DNA from: Neonectria sp. B-13 | Lineage: Eukaryota; Ascomycota; Sordariomycetes; Hypocreales; Nectriaceae | DNA length: 64,000 nucleotides | Assembly (NCBI GenBank): GCA_002682825.1 | Contig: NOKP01000035.1 | Span: 1-64,000, forward strand | Direction: 5' to 3' | Shown: one piece after another, positions 1 to 10,807 of the stretch | Numbering within the stretch: position 1 is the first letter of the stretch | Layout: each line of letters opens with the position of its first letter | Made by a program: the position numbers and the translations under genes | Notes under the pieces: model-generated | Told to the model about the DNA's origin: nothing | Databases searched by the model: none | What the model saw: the letters and a program-made list of their open reading frames with translations, nothing else

Positions 1-454
1 CAGTACCTTCCTTTTAGTGGGCGCACCATATAAAGCTAGGTACCGTTTTTTTTTTTGCGAATCAAACCACTTTTGCTAGTCAAGCCACCCCCCTACCTGA
101 GGTACGAAGGTCAGGGGGCAGTCGCTTTTGAGACCCCCACAGTAGCAGGATTCTCGGAAGAAACATCGGCAGTCCAATCGCCCGAGACCGGTGTCCAGGC
201 AAACATGTGCCATGCTGACTAGTCCTCGACGGTTCACAGTAGAGTGAGGGTCGGCGGAAGCAATTGGCATTCGTCCACAACCCGATGCATACACGCTGGA
301 CCATAACCTAGAATGCAAGCATTAAGCAGCATGCGTAAACTGCGCCGGTGACGATATAACTGCCGCGAGTGATAAATACAAGGCAGTTGCTTCGTAAAAG
401 ACACTGGTAGGCACACCTCACACCTCACAGTTCTCCCCATCACATCACCCAGCC
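1..454 (+). promoter_or_regulatory. Promoter region of the sugar transporter
   Basis: No gene is visible here. The stretch has a T-run near 48-57 and a TATA-like GATAAATAC near 371-379, about 80 bp before the transporter ATG. A C-rich, CACCTCACA-like leader follows directly, which is usual for fungal 5' UTRs. The assignment is by position only; no binding site is claimed. Confidence 0.4.
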
Positions 455-2044
455 ATGGCCGACAGCACCCAAGACAACGAATTCGAAGGGCTTGCGCTCA
501 AGGATGTCATTCCCACCGACCGCAAGCCCTGGTACAAGGACACGACGCTGATCAAGCTCAACATGCTGCTGCTCTGCGCACTCCTCACCCAAACCGCCAC
601 TGGGTTCGACGCCAGCATGCTCAACGGCATGCAATCGCTCCCACAATGGCAGAAGTTCTTCGGAGAGCCGACGGGATCGCGCCTCGGCGCCATGACTTTT
701 GGCCCGACCGGCGGCGTCCTGATCTCCGTCTTGATATCGTCCCAGCTGTGCGATAGGTATGGCAGACGGTGGCCGATTTGCGGTGGGTCGTTGATTATCA
801 TCCTGGGCTCAATCCTTCAAACCGCGTCTGTCAACTACGGCATGTTCGTCCTCTCGCGGTTCCTGGTCGGTTTCGGCCTCGGTATCGTCTCCGTGGCTGC
901 ACCGCCGCTGCTCTCCGAGGTGGCGTACCCGTCACACCGCGGCATCCTGGTGTCCTTCTACCTCGTGTCCTGGCCGCTCGGGTCGCTGATCGCGGCGTGG
1001 ACCACGTACGGGACCTTCCAGATGCACGGGTCGTCGTGGAGCTGGAGGCTGCCGAGTCTGATGCAGTGCCTCTTCTCCCTGATCCAGGCCGTCCTCAGCA
1101 TCTTCGCACCCGAGTCTCCTCGATGGCTCATCTACAAGGGCCGCAACAAGGAAGCCTTCAGCTTTTTCGTCAAGTACCACGGCAACGGGGATCCCAATTC
1201 GCAGTTGGCACGGTTTGAGATGGCAGAGATCACGGCGACGTTGGAGATGGAGAAACTCCAGAAGAGGTCGCGCTGGAGTGAATGGATATCCTCCAAGGGC
1301 AACCGACACCGCTTGTTCCTCGCTCTCTTCATCCCGGCAATGATGCAATGGAGCGGTAATGCGTTGATTTCCTACTACCTCGCAAAAGTGCTCAACTCGA
1401 TCAACATTACGAATTCCAGGACCCAGCTCATCGTCAACGGCTGCTTGTCAATCTGGGGATTCCTGGTTGCTTGCGGCTGTGCTACACTTGTCGAAAAGGC
1501 GGGTCGTCGCAAACTCTTCCTCGTGGGCATGGGAGGAATGGGACTGTCGTATGTTATCTGGACCATCTGCTCGGCCCTCAACCAGGAAAACGACTTCAAA
1601 AACACGGGCTACGCGGGCGCAGTTCTAGCCATGATATTCCTCTACGCCGGCTTCTACCACGTCTGCTCTCCGGTCCCGCCGACCTACATCATGGAGGTGG
1701 TGCCATACTCGCTGCGATCCAAGGCGTCCATGCTGTACCAGCTCACCGGCAATCTGGCAGGCATCTACAACAGCTTCGCAAACCCGGTGGCCATGGATGC
1801 ACTGCAGTGGAAGTATTACATTGTTTGGGACGTCGTCATCGCCATCAACTTTGTGCTGATCTACCTCTTCTTCCCGGAGACCAAGGGCCGCGGCCTGGAG
1901 GAGGTGGCGGAGATTTTCGACGGCCCAGATGCACTTGTCGGTGCGAATGCTATGAGGCAGATGGGCTTGGATGGCAATACGGACTTCGCTATGGCGTATG
2001 CTAAGGAGGGGAAACACGCGACGGAGCAAGTGGACCGAGTTTAG
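455..2044 (+). CDS. MFS sugar transporter (sugar porter family)
   Basis: Intronless, 529 aa. It is a membrane protein expected to carry a hexose, disaccharide or uronide across the plasma membrane by proton symport. Sugar-porter signatures are all present: DRYGRR after the second helix (residues 100-105), PESPRWL before the large central loop (219-225), and PETKGRGLEE after the last helix (474-483). About twelve hydrophobic segments can be counted and both tails are hydrophilic. The ATG follows a CA-rich leader (CAGCCATGG). It heads a cluster with a Zn2Cys6 regulator, GH88 and DUF2264 genes, so the substrate may be a uronic-acid-containing oligosaccharide or the released sugar; that is inference. 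The family is certain, the substrate is not. Confidence 0.93.
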   Translation: MADSTQDNEFEGLALKDVIPTDRKPWYKDTTLIKLNMLLLCALLTQTATGFDASMLNGMQSLPQWQKFFGEPTGSRLGAMTFGPTGGVLISVLISSQLCDRYGRRWPICGGSLIIILGSILQTASVNYGMFVLSRFLVGFGLGIVSVAAPPLLSEVAYPSHRGILVSFYLVSWPLGSLIAAWTTYGTFQMHGSSWSWRLPSLMQCLFSLIQAVLSIFAPESPRWLIYKGRNKEAFSFFVKYHGNGDPNSQLARFEMAEITATLEMEKLQKRSRWSEWISSKGNRHRLFLALFIPAMMQWSGNALISYYLAKVLNSINITNSRTQLIVNGCLSIWGFLVACGCATLVEKAGRRKLFLVGMGGMGLSYVIWTICSALNQENDFKNTGYAGAVLAMIFLYAGFYHVCSPVPPTYIMEVVPYSLRSKASMLYQLTGNLAGIYNSFANPVAMDALQWKYYIVWDVVIAINFVLIYLFFPETKGRGLEEVAEIFDGPDALVGANAMRQMGLDGNTDFAMAYAKEGKHATEQVDRV

Positions 2045-2466
2045 GGAATGGGAATGGGGTTGTCGGTTGTGACGCTACGTGGATGGGTAGCTTTCTAGCC
2101 ATATGCTTCTTGCGTTTCGGTGTTCGCAGAGAATACGTGATTCTTCTATTTCTACTGGAGATCTAAATTAGCCGTACTGGCAATTCACATCCACATCCAA
2201 TTCCGCCCATGTCCTACCAATGAACCAAGACGGTGAGCGGCATCGGGCAGCGGGGGAATGCTCGCGTCGAATAGCCGAGGCCCCTGTATCCGTCCCCCGC
2301 AGAATCCAGAGTGTGGGGTGACATTAACGCGACAGGGATCAGTAAATCAGGCCCGGAGCAGCGACAGTCTCGGGGAAGTCGGGGAAGACGATCTGTTCGG
2401 TGGCAAACCCTGGAAGCTGGATTAATCCGTGCCATCTCACGCACTCCTTCCCACTCCTCAAGAGAA
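2045..2466. other. Intergenic: 3' end of transporter and promoter of Zn2Cys6 gene
   Basis: No coding signal. It contains several CGG/CCG triplets (for example near 2241-2300 and 2352-2400), which are half-sites for Zn2Cys6 proteins, but no clean palindrome that would support autoregulation. Confidence 0.4.
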
Positions 2467-5228
2467 ATGGATCCTTTGAGCGCTACAGAAGACGATGGGC
2501 GTGCTGTCGACGGTGACTTGGGCTCGTGCCAGGGGTGTCGGAAGCGCAAGTTGAAGTGCTCCAGAGGGCTGCCGGCATGCTCGCATTGTCATCGACTTGG
2601 TACGTCCCGCTAACACTCTGGTTGTGTGTGTAACGTAACTGACTGAGACTGATAGATGCGCCTTGTGTGTATGATGGCAAGAAGAACAAGCCGGGGTTAA
2701 AACCAGGGGCGGTAGAGGGCCTAGGTCGTCGGATCGGTATGTCACGATACTCCTGCTTTGAACTGGAAGGACGCTTATCCTAATACTTGTGCAGACGCCC
2801 TGGAGAATGCCCTTCTTGAGAAACAGACCGGAGACGGCAGCCGGCTTCAAAGCTCCCTCGACGTCCTCTCCAACCTCAGCCTGGAACTATGCAAACTCAT
2901 AAACAAAAACACATCTCCAGCTTCAACTGCAACCCCGGAACGACCTCCCCACGCATCACCAGCGAGTTTGGCATCCTGGCAGCACCATGACCCAGTTGAT
3001 CGACCGCGGAAACGAAGACGTTTGGACAGTTGCGGCAACCCGAAGCTTGGGATCCAACTTCCTCTTGATGACTTGGCTGATGCATCTTCGACTTTGCCGC
3101 CGCCGGACTTGCTAGAGGATATCGTCGACTCGTACTTTACCTTCATCCAGCCGTGGGTCCCGATTCTTCATGAAACGCGATTCCGAGCCCGCATACATGA
3201 TCCCGAACAGCGACCTACGCTTGTTGTCGTGATCCACGCCATGGTGGTTGCGGCGATCCGGTTCATACGACCAGAAGCTCATGGCCTGTCTTCCCGAGAG
3301 CTGGAAGCCTGGGCGAAACAGTCGAGAAGTATCGTGCTACTCACAGCCATGGACGGACTTTCGGTGGAGAATCTCCAGGCGTTGATAATTACTGCGTTTG
3401 ACGACGTAAGATATACCTGGCATCAACTTACATGGGCTAACATCTGTTAGATCGGACAGGGAAACGCATCAAAAGCTTGGTCAATTGTCGGGTCGTTGAC
3501 GAGGACCGTCGAGTACCTTCAGCTCAGCGTCGAATACGAGGACCATGATACTCAACCACTGCTGAAACCCCTCTTATCCTTACTCCCTTCTCAGCAGTGG
3601 GTGGAAGAGGAAGAGAGGAGGCGTGTGTTCTGGAGCATCTTCAACTTAGATCGATTCTGTTCCGTAACGACAGGGCAAGCTACCGAACACAAGTAAATGA
3701 ACAGAACCTGGAGGCTGACTGCTGCTCAGGTGGAATACTAGTCTCACAGCAGACGACGTGCATCGAAGACTCCCAGCTGACGGCGGCCTCTGGCATAAAG
3801 AAGAGGCCGTCATCACTCCGTACTTTGGCATCTGGGACCGCTCCGCTGCCAAGATTGGCAACTCCATCGCCTTCCTACCAGCTACCTATTCGAGCCCCGA
3901 CCATACTACACAGCAACAAGCTTCACCACAGCCTTCGTCTCATGTTACACAGCCTGACATGTCCGCGGTAGGCGCTTTCGCTTACTGCATCGAGGCAACC
4001 GAGTCGCTCAGCCGCGTCACGACATTCTTCTTGCAGCAGCGGATCAATTTTCATGATCGACAAGAGGTCAGTAACTGGCTGACACGATTCAAAGAACTTG
4101 ACCTCCGCCTAGTGCAGTATGCCCTCCCATTCCCACTATCTTTCAGCTGGTTAAGATGAACCTGCAGCTGGAAAATGTTCCTCCCTCAGAAATGGAAAGA
4201 CTCCAACATCTCCCGTCAGCCGACCATCATCAACATGGACCCGAACCTCACGCTCGCGCACGCAACGCACAACACGTCTATGATACTTCTGCACCAGCGC
4301 ATCGCCTACCCACCTGCAGACTGGACAAATATCGTCGAGCTTCCCAGCATGTGCAGTGCCGAGATATGTCGCAACGCTGCTATAGAGATCCAAAATATCG
4401 CGGCAAAGTATCTCAAGAACACACTGGATATGAGTCCCGTTGGTAACCAATTTGCCTTTTGCGTCTTTGCTGCTGCGAGGGTTTTACTGGGTGAGTAGCT
4501 AACTACCTTCCTTCTAATGAGCTTGTCAAATACTGAGAACGGCAGTTCACAAACGATATTACGCCTCGGAACTTCCCCGCGAGCTGTGGCTGTTGATCGA
4601 TAGTCTGGACGAGATGGCGAAGAGATGGCTTGGGTCGATCCGGCTGGCGACGGGCCAGGGACGATCATTGGCAGGGATTTATGCAGACCATCTTCGAGAA
4701 TTGCACCGGAGATGTGTCGCGGACGCAAACTTCAGTGTGGACGTGCTCGGCTATTCAACCATCATATCGAACCAGACTGCTGTACGTACACAGCCCCAGC
4801 ATACAGAACGTCAGCGGGAGATACCGCGTCAGGGAGGTCAGGATCCCGTACAAAGAACAAATTCATCAGCTCCACGGTCTGCTGGACCTTTGTTTGTCCC
4901 TCCTCAACTGTGGACTACTGGCCGCGTCAACACGAACGGCGGCAGGGCTTTGAACGACGAGAGCACTCACATCTCTGCACAGTCAAATTCGGTCGCAGAC
5001 GACACCACAGAGCCTGTTCAATCTGATACACTGGCAATGGGCTACAGCGCGAGCCATGGATCTCCGAACGACGAACTTTCAGCCATCTCATACATGCTTC
5101 TTGACCAAAGCTTCATGGACATGGATCGAGTCATCAGTATTGATGACATGTTGTTCTCTATCAATATGCCTCCTGGAGACGCAATGCCTACAGGGATGCC
5201 ACAAACGAATGGTAGCGAGTTGACTTGA
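2467..5228 (+). CDS. Zn2Cys6 fungal-specific transcription factor
   Basis: Predicted CDS join(2467..2599,2656..2736,2795..3405,3451..3674,3730..4116,4168..4490,4546..5228), 813 aa, seven exons. The N-terminal zinc cluster is perfect: Cys21-X2-Cys24-X6-Cys31-X6-Cys38-X2-Cys41-X6-Cys48, with the basic RKRKLK stretch. The middle carries the fungal-specific transcription factor domain, including [16 protein letters not shown] and the downstream [11 protein letters not shown] block. The tail is Ser/Asn-rich and probably activating. The fourth intron (3675-3729) uses a GC donor: the alternative GT donor at 3693 would leave only a 37-bp intron, and the GC choice gives the usual [14 protein letters not shown] sequence. 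It lies between a sugar transporter and GH88/DUF2264 genes, so it is the likely pathway-specific activator of this cluster (inference from position). Confidence 0.93.
3675..3729 (+). other. GC-AG intron in the Zn2Cys6 gene
   Basis: The donor reads GG/GCAAGC and the acceptor CTGCTCAG, with a CTGAC branch site about 12 bp before the end. Splicing restores the conserved VTTGWNTSL segment of the fungal transcription factor domain. Confidence 0.75.
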
Positions 5229-5733
5229 GTTATGGGATCGATATGACCTATGCATTTGTCAAATGCCCTAAGAAAGAGCCCCGATTCTATAGGAGTATAT
5301 TAGAGGTGAAAGCCAAAAGTCTCAAGTACCAAAATACGTCCCTATTAATGACTGGGCTAAGGTCTCACAACAATAGGAACTTTACCTTGAGACCTCATTT
5401 TCTTAGTGCAATATCAAAGAAATAGGGTCAGTGGCTAAGGCTAGTGATTGCGGAGGTCAGAGTAGATGTTTGGGTTAATGATGGAATTAGCTTTGGCATG
5501 TATATCTTCTTGTTATGTTTGCAATCTGTATGTTAGGCGTGGGGTGCTTGCTATAGATCTCCGGGGTACATAATAGAGTATTCGGATTTCTCACAGCAGA
5601 GGTCGTGCGATTGAGTGTGAAATTAGCAACCATGGAATCATTTCTTTCTCCAGTCGTGAAATGGTCCATGCATACTATTTGTTTCTCTAACGATATCAAT
5701 CTATGAATTAAACAACCTGCTTTAGCTGGACAG
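5229..5733. other. Intergenic between convergent genes
   Basis: About 500 bp between the stop codons of the Zn2Cys6 gene and the GH88 gene. It is AT-rich with no believable reading frame; it presumably holds both 3' UTRs and poly(A) sites. A short near-repeat is visible (AAAGTCTCAAG... near 5317 and AAGGTCTCACA... near 5360). Confidence 0.4.
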
Positions 5734-7406
5734 TCAAGCAAGTCCCATTCTCAAAAGACGATTCCCAAACTCGATCAAGTAATAGTCGCCATACACTAAC
5801 CCATGATCCCAGTACCGACAATGATCCCCCGCGTTATGGTTCGCCGTCGCATTCTTTAGCACAGCCTCAAACGTCACACCGGGCTGTACATCCTCGATCA
5901 AAACATCACCATCTCGTATACTCAGAGCTGCCTTTTCCTCCGCGAGAGAGAAGTCGAGGACGTCTTCGGCAAGACTAACGGCTGCGTCGAGATATCTGCG
6001 ACTCAGCTCGTGCATCCCACACGCTCGCAGATTCTGAGAGAGCACCAGCATCCCGTTGGCTGCGATTATGCCCGCTGATGAATCGCGCAGTGGGTTTGAC
6101 TCATTCAGCGGCGCATCAAAGTCCCACGGCGGGACAAACCGCCCACAAACACGCTCGCCGACGGGTCTCTCGAAACAGCTCGGCAACATCTCCAGTCGCA
6201 GCAGAAAGTACTCTGCCAAGCCACACGCAGCCTCGAGAAAATCCTTGTCCCCCGTCCAGTGATAGGTTTGCGCGTAGCCAAGGATAGCCCAGGCTTGTCC
6301 CCGAGCCCAAGTCGAGTCCTTTGCGAATCCTTGGCCGGTTCGGATCTCTTTGAGGTGGCCGTTTGTGGGATTGAAATTGGCAACGTGAGCTGTACTGAAT
6401 AAGGGGCCGTTGTAGCCTTTGCGCTGCGAGAATTGGCCCGTTTCTTGGCGGAGGAGCGTCTGCATGAGTATTCGGGCGTGCTGTGTGGCGCTGTAAGATA
6501 ACTCGGTCTCGCCCGTGTGAGCAGCGGCGTAGAACAGGAGATCTAGGTTGCACATGGAATCGATAATGACTAGGAAGTCGTCGACCATTGAGGTGATGTT
6601 GACGTCCTTCTGCGTAAGGCGATCCCATGACCGGATTGCGCCCACGGTCGGGTTATAACGGGAATGCAAGCTCCGCGCAGCGGTTACGATAGAAGACAAA
6701 GCTTGAGCGTCGTTGAACATCTCCCATCGCTGTCTCATTGACGGCTGGATCATAAACGACATGTCATGCGTGTCGGTGCGATAGGCCATGGCGTGAATTG
6801 GATCGGACCAGATAGTGCCAAGCTCCTGGAGTTTCTTCGCCACAAGGGCCTTGTCCACTCCGGGCGCGGCGTTGGGATACTTGATGTAGCGCTCCAGGAG
6901 GCTGTAGATGGAGCCGGGGAAGAAGCCGCATGTCCAGAAGTCTGCATCTCGACAGATGTACTTTCCTGCATCAGGGCCAGTCTGCGGAACGTATTCTGGG
7001 TATTCTCTTATTGGGTACTAGAGCAAGTCAGTCGTGCCCTGGAGGATTGTGGGCGAGGAGACTCACGTTGTTCTGCAAGCTGTTGATCGCAGCACGGAGT
7101 ATTTTGGCCGTAACATTCTCGTCAAACAGCTCATGCAAACGGCTGCCCAGTGGTGGCGACTTTAAATCGAACATGCCTATGCCAGTTTCATTGCTGAGTT
7201 CTGTCGCTGGGGTGATGTAGCCTGAGTCTTTGGTGGTTCGACTCGTGGCAGAATCGCTACTTGGGCTGTCTTTGTCCATGGCAGCTGTAGTTGCAGTATA
7301 GATGCTGAATACCATGTTTGATGCGGCAACGACGCAATAAATACGACTCACCCTCTGACCTGGCCGAGTCTGCCGGCTGAAGGTCAGTTTGCTTTGACTG
7401 TTCCAT
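5734..7406 (-). CDS. GH88 unsaturated glucuronyl hydrolase
   Basis: Predicted CDS complement(join(5734..7017,7067..7284,7352..7406)), 518 aa. If translation starts at the internal ATG at 7279 it is 498 aa, without the first intron. The family hydrolyses the unsaturated uronic acid at the non-reducing end of oligosaccharides made by polysaccharide lyases. Sequence support: [36 protein letters not shown] (carrying candidate catalytic Asp residues), [15 protein letters not shown] and PPWDFDAP...[12 protein letters not shown], the usual (alpha/alpha)6-barrel order of GH88. No signal peptide is seen, so it is probably intracellular, acting on imported disaccharides. It is divergent from the DUF2264 gene over a short promoter. 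The family is sure; the exact N-terminus is not. Confidence 0.9.
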
Positions 7407-7680
7407 GAGTGCTCCGGTCGGGCTTCCTAATCTGGCTAGAGGCACGGGCGCTGGCCGACAGCTCGCCCGATGCCCGGGATCCGCATCTGCAGTGTGTCGC
7501 TACGGGATAGTTAGCAGTCCGACATGTCTCCGAGTGGTAATTGACTGTGGGAACCTTCTATACCCGAGTATACCCCGCTCATGATAGATTCTATATACAA
7601 GGCAGATCAACGCCAGAGCAAGACGGCAGTACGTGGGAGCCCGCTTCGTACATCATCGTTACATCAAACATACTCTTGAG
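7407..7680. promoter_or_regulatory. Shared promoter of GH88 and DUF2264 genes
   Basis: A 274-bp region between divergent start codons. It holds CGGGATCCG at 7475-7483, a palindrome of two inverted CGG triplets spaced by three bases, the type of site Zn2Cys6 dimers bind. A TATATA at 7592-7597 lies about 85 bp before the DUF2264 ATG. The regulator encoded at 2467-5228 is the natural candidate to bind here (inference). Confidence 0.5.
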
Positions 7681-9954
7681 ATGCCTCCATTGAAGGGCTT
7701 TTCCGATAATCCCTTGCGGACTAGAGATGACTTGGTCTTGGCGACCATCTCGCTTTTACAACCTCTGACCGGATACTTCTCCCCAGGCCAAGCGCGCATC
7801 CGGCTTCCCGTTGCTACCGGCGCTCATTTTGACGAAGGCGCCGCTCAGCTGGAAGGCTTCGCACGTCCGCTATGGACAATCGGCGCCCTCCTATCCTCGT
7901 TGTCTTCAACAAACACCAAGTCCGATACTGATCTCTCGGGTAAGATCCGAAAGCTGGCTGAGCCATGGCTTGCTGGTATTCGCAGCGGGACAGACCCAGA
8001 GCATTCAGAATACTGGGGCGCCGTCGGCCACATGGATCAGCGCATGGTAGAAGCCGAGATCATAGCGTTTGCCTTGTTATCTGCCCCAGACATGTTTTTC
8101 CACGGCCAGGATGAGAAGACTAGACATAACATCGAGTCATGGCTGCGCGGTATGAACGGCAAAGAAATGCCCGCCACCAATTGGCGCTGGTTTCGCGTCT
8201 TTGCAAACCTCGCCCTGATCCGCGTCTGTGGCGTCCCAGCCCAAGATGTCGCCAGTGAGATGGAATCAGACTTTGATATCCTGGATTCCTTCTACCTGGA
8301 AGATGGCTGGTCAGGCGACGGCCCGTGGCTAAGTGCCGAAGACGAAGCCCTGCAGGCCGCTGCTTATGAAGAGACCGGCAGACGAGACAGTATAGGACCA
8401 GGACGACAGGTAGATTATTACTCAGGAAGCTTTGCTATCCAGTTTAGCCAGCTTCTGTACACCAAGTTTGCCCGCGATCTTGATTCCAAGCGCGTGGCGA
8501 AGTACCAACAGCAGGCGAGGGACTTTGGGGCGTCTATTTGGCAATACTTCGACTCGGCTGGTAAGTTGGCTCGCATATTGTATCGATCCCGAAGTTGCTG
8601 AATCGTTGTTAGGCTCTGCGATTCCATTTGGTCGATCGTTGACTTACCGGTTTGCCTGTGGTGGCTTCTTTGCGGCGTTGGCTGCGGCCAACGTTCCAGA
8701 TATGCCGTTCCCGTTATCGGAACCTGGATTGGTCAAAGGCTTTCTGTTGCGTCACCTCCGCTGGTGGGCCAGGAATTCAGACGACATTTTCTACCCGGAT
8801 GGGACCTTGAACATAGGCTGGATGTATCCGTAAGCGCACCCCGTCGATTCTTCAACCAAAGGCTGGACTAAGACTGATCATCTAATAGCAACATGTATAT
8901 GTGTGAGGACTACAACTCACCGCAATCGCCCTACTGGTGCATGAAAACCCTCATCGTCGTGTCCTTAGCCCAAACAGATGATTTCTGGACGTCAGAAGAA
9001 CAGCCATACCCGTCACTGTTCAAACCTCGCCTGGTTCCCGCGCCGAGACAAATCATCAGCAATCATCCAGAAGGCAACCACCATTTCTTCCTCTCGCCAG
9101 CCCAGTTCGTCGCCTGGCCGTTGAAAGCGACACAAGCCAAATACTCAAAATTCGAGTACTCGTCCGCTTTTCCCTTCTCCGTTCCTACTGGGCCGCTGAT
9201 TCGACAGATGGCGCCCGACTGTACTCTGGCCTTGAGCCGGGACGGTGCAGAGACGTGGGCGGTGAAGTGGAAGTGTTCAGAGCCAGTGTTCTCCCAAGTC
9301 AGTCTGAAGGGGACGAATCATACTGAAACAGTGACCGTTGCATCCGTCCGTTGGTGTCCTTGGGGTGATGGACAGGTCGAGGTGGAGACAACCCTCATCC
9401 CGCCGACGGATGCATGGCCAGACTGGCATGTGCGCGTACATCGCATTCGCATACTCAGCCCGGTGCGTACTTTACATACTATTGAAGGCGGGTTTGCATC
9501 GCCATCGCGCCGCATCAAAGATGGCAGCAAGCTTCCAGTGCTGAAAGGACTCGAAGACGACACAGCGATTGCGAAAACTGAGGGCATTGTCGAAAGCGAC
9601 GATTCCGTCCTGATTCTCTCCAACGCTGGATGCAGTGGCATCTCAGCTATACCATGCAGCACTCGAACCTCTTGGACCACCAGCTCTCATGCTCTGCAAC
9701 CAGATTCAAACACGAATTTGGCTTCCCCTAGAACCCTGATTCCGGTCCTAGACCGTAGCACCATAAGCGGCCTCGAGACTGGCGACGAGATCATCTTTGC
9801 TACCGGCATTTTTGCCGCTTCAGCTACGGCGAATGGTGGTGGCAAGGCAGCTGATAAGGGCCTGGAAGAAAGATGGGCGCGTAAGCCTACGATATGCGCT
9901 CCATTGACTGGCTCATCGGATCAGGAAACGGAGTACATTGATCTCAAGGCTTAG
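7681..9954 (+). CDS. DUF2264 domain protein (probable uronide-related hydrolase)
   Basis: Predicted CDS join(7681..8560,8613..8829,8889..9954), 720 aa. It matches the DUF2264 family from the first residues: [70 protein letters not shown] and related blocks, in order along the whole length. Both introns restore family sequence ([29 protein letters not shown]). No signal peptide is visible. The fold is an alpha-helical toroid followed by a beta-rich C-terminal part. I recall some helical-barrel beta-glucuronidases being related to this family, which would fit the GH88 neighbour, but this cannot be proven from sequence. Divergent partner of GH88 and probably co-regulated. Confidence 0.88.
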
Positions 9955-10323
9955 CCAGCTTCTTTATAGTATCCAAGCTGGTCGTGAAGCATTTCTTCAC
10001 TTGCCCCAAGTGTTCCTTATGGTTCTTAACCTCACGTTGAACAAACCCCACTCTGCCACCGTAAAACACGTTTAGCAGCATGCCGGAACGCTAGTAAATA
10101 GCCGTCCGTGCAAAATCTTACCAAACTTTCCCAGCTTCTATTTCGGAGGTTTGAACCGCTGATTCGAACCCCGTTTCGACCTCATCTCAGCTTCGCACAT
10201 CGCTTCGATACATCAATCATAGCCTACTGCAACCAGAAGCTTAGCCCGCCAAGCTGCTTAGGAGATATTCCCCCAATCTCAGGCAACATCCCCACGACCA
10301 GAAAACCCCTCAGCAGCCTATGT
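9955..10323. other. Intergenic upstream of CHY zinc-finger gene
   Basis: A reading frame stays open here in phase with the next gene from about 10108, but it has no ATG, so I treat it as promoter and 5' UTR. An upstream exon cannot be excluded. Confidence 0.4.
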
Positions 10324-10683
10324 ATGACATCGGACATGGCACAAAACGAAACCACACACTCAACTCTACCCGTAGTCCACGGGCTCGACGTCAGTCCGCG
10401 AACCCAGTGCTCTCATTGGCACTCTGATCTGGACATCATCGCCATCCGCCACAAGTGTTGCAAGCAATATTACGCCTGCATCAGCTGCCATGAAGCTCTG
10501 GCCGGTCACGTACCGGAAATGTGGTCCAAAGCCGAGCGCGATGAGAAGGCAGTTCTATGTGGCAACTGCAGGCATGAGCTGACTGTAGCTCAGTATCTGG
10601 CCAGTGGAAACTCATGTCCTGAGTGTCATGCGAAGTTCAATCCGGGGTGTGCGGCGCATTATGACTTATATTTTGAGATGTGA
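10324..10683 (+). CDS. CHY zinc-finger protein (Hot13-like)
   Basis: Single exon, 119 aa from the first in-frame ATG; a second ATG four codons later is equally possible. It has the CHY zinc-finger order: RTQCSHWHSDLDIIAIRH, KCC, YYACISCH, VLCGNCRHELT, then SCPECHAKFNPGCAAHYDLYF at the end. In yeast the family includes Hot13, which helps small Tim proteins mature in the mitochondrial intermembrane space by removing zinc. All ligand Cys/His pairs expected of the domain appear intact. It stands alone between the uronide cluster and the HET gene, so no operon-like role is suggested. Confidence 0.85.
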   Translation: MTSDMAQNETTHSTLPVVHGLDVSPRTQCSHWHSDLDIIAIRHKCCKQYYACISCHEALAGHVPEMWSKAERDEKAVLCGNCRHELTVAQYLASGNSCPECHAKFNPGCAAHYDLYFEM

Positions 10684-10807
10684 CGACTGGGCGCTATGCG
10701 CTGAGAGAGTCCACGGGGATATATCTATACTCTCCGTATTTCAACAGCAATCTTCAGGGATAAATTCGATAAGATAGCGTTGTCCCCCATTGAATCCGCA
10801 GCAGCCA

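Noticed and set aside
769..1605. Long overlapping frames inside the sugar transporter
   Set aside because: GC-rich codon shadows in other frames; no domain.
3693..3729. GT-AG intron alternative in the Zn2Cys6 gene
   Set aside because: Only 37 bp and it would insert six residues into the conserved VTTGWNTSL block; the GC donor at 3675 fits better.
10130..10190. GATTCGAACCCC as a reverse B box of a tRNA
   Set aside because: No A box or cloverleaf on either strand.
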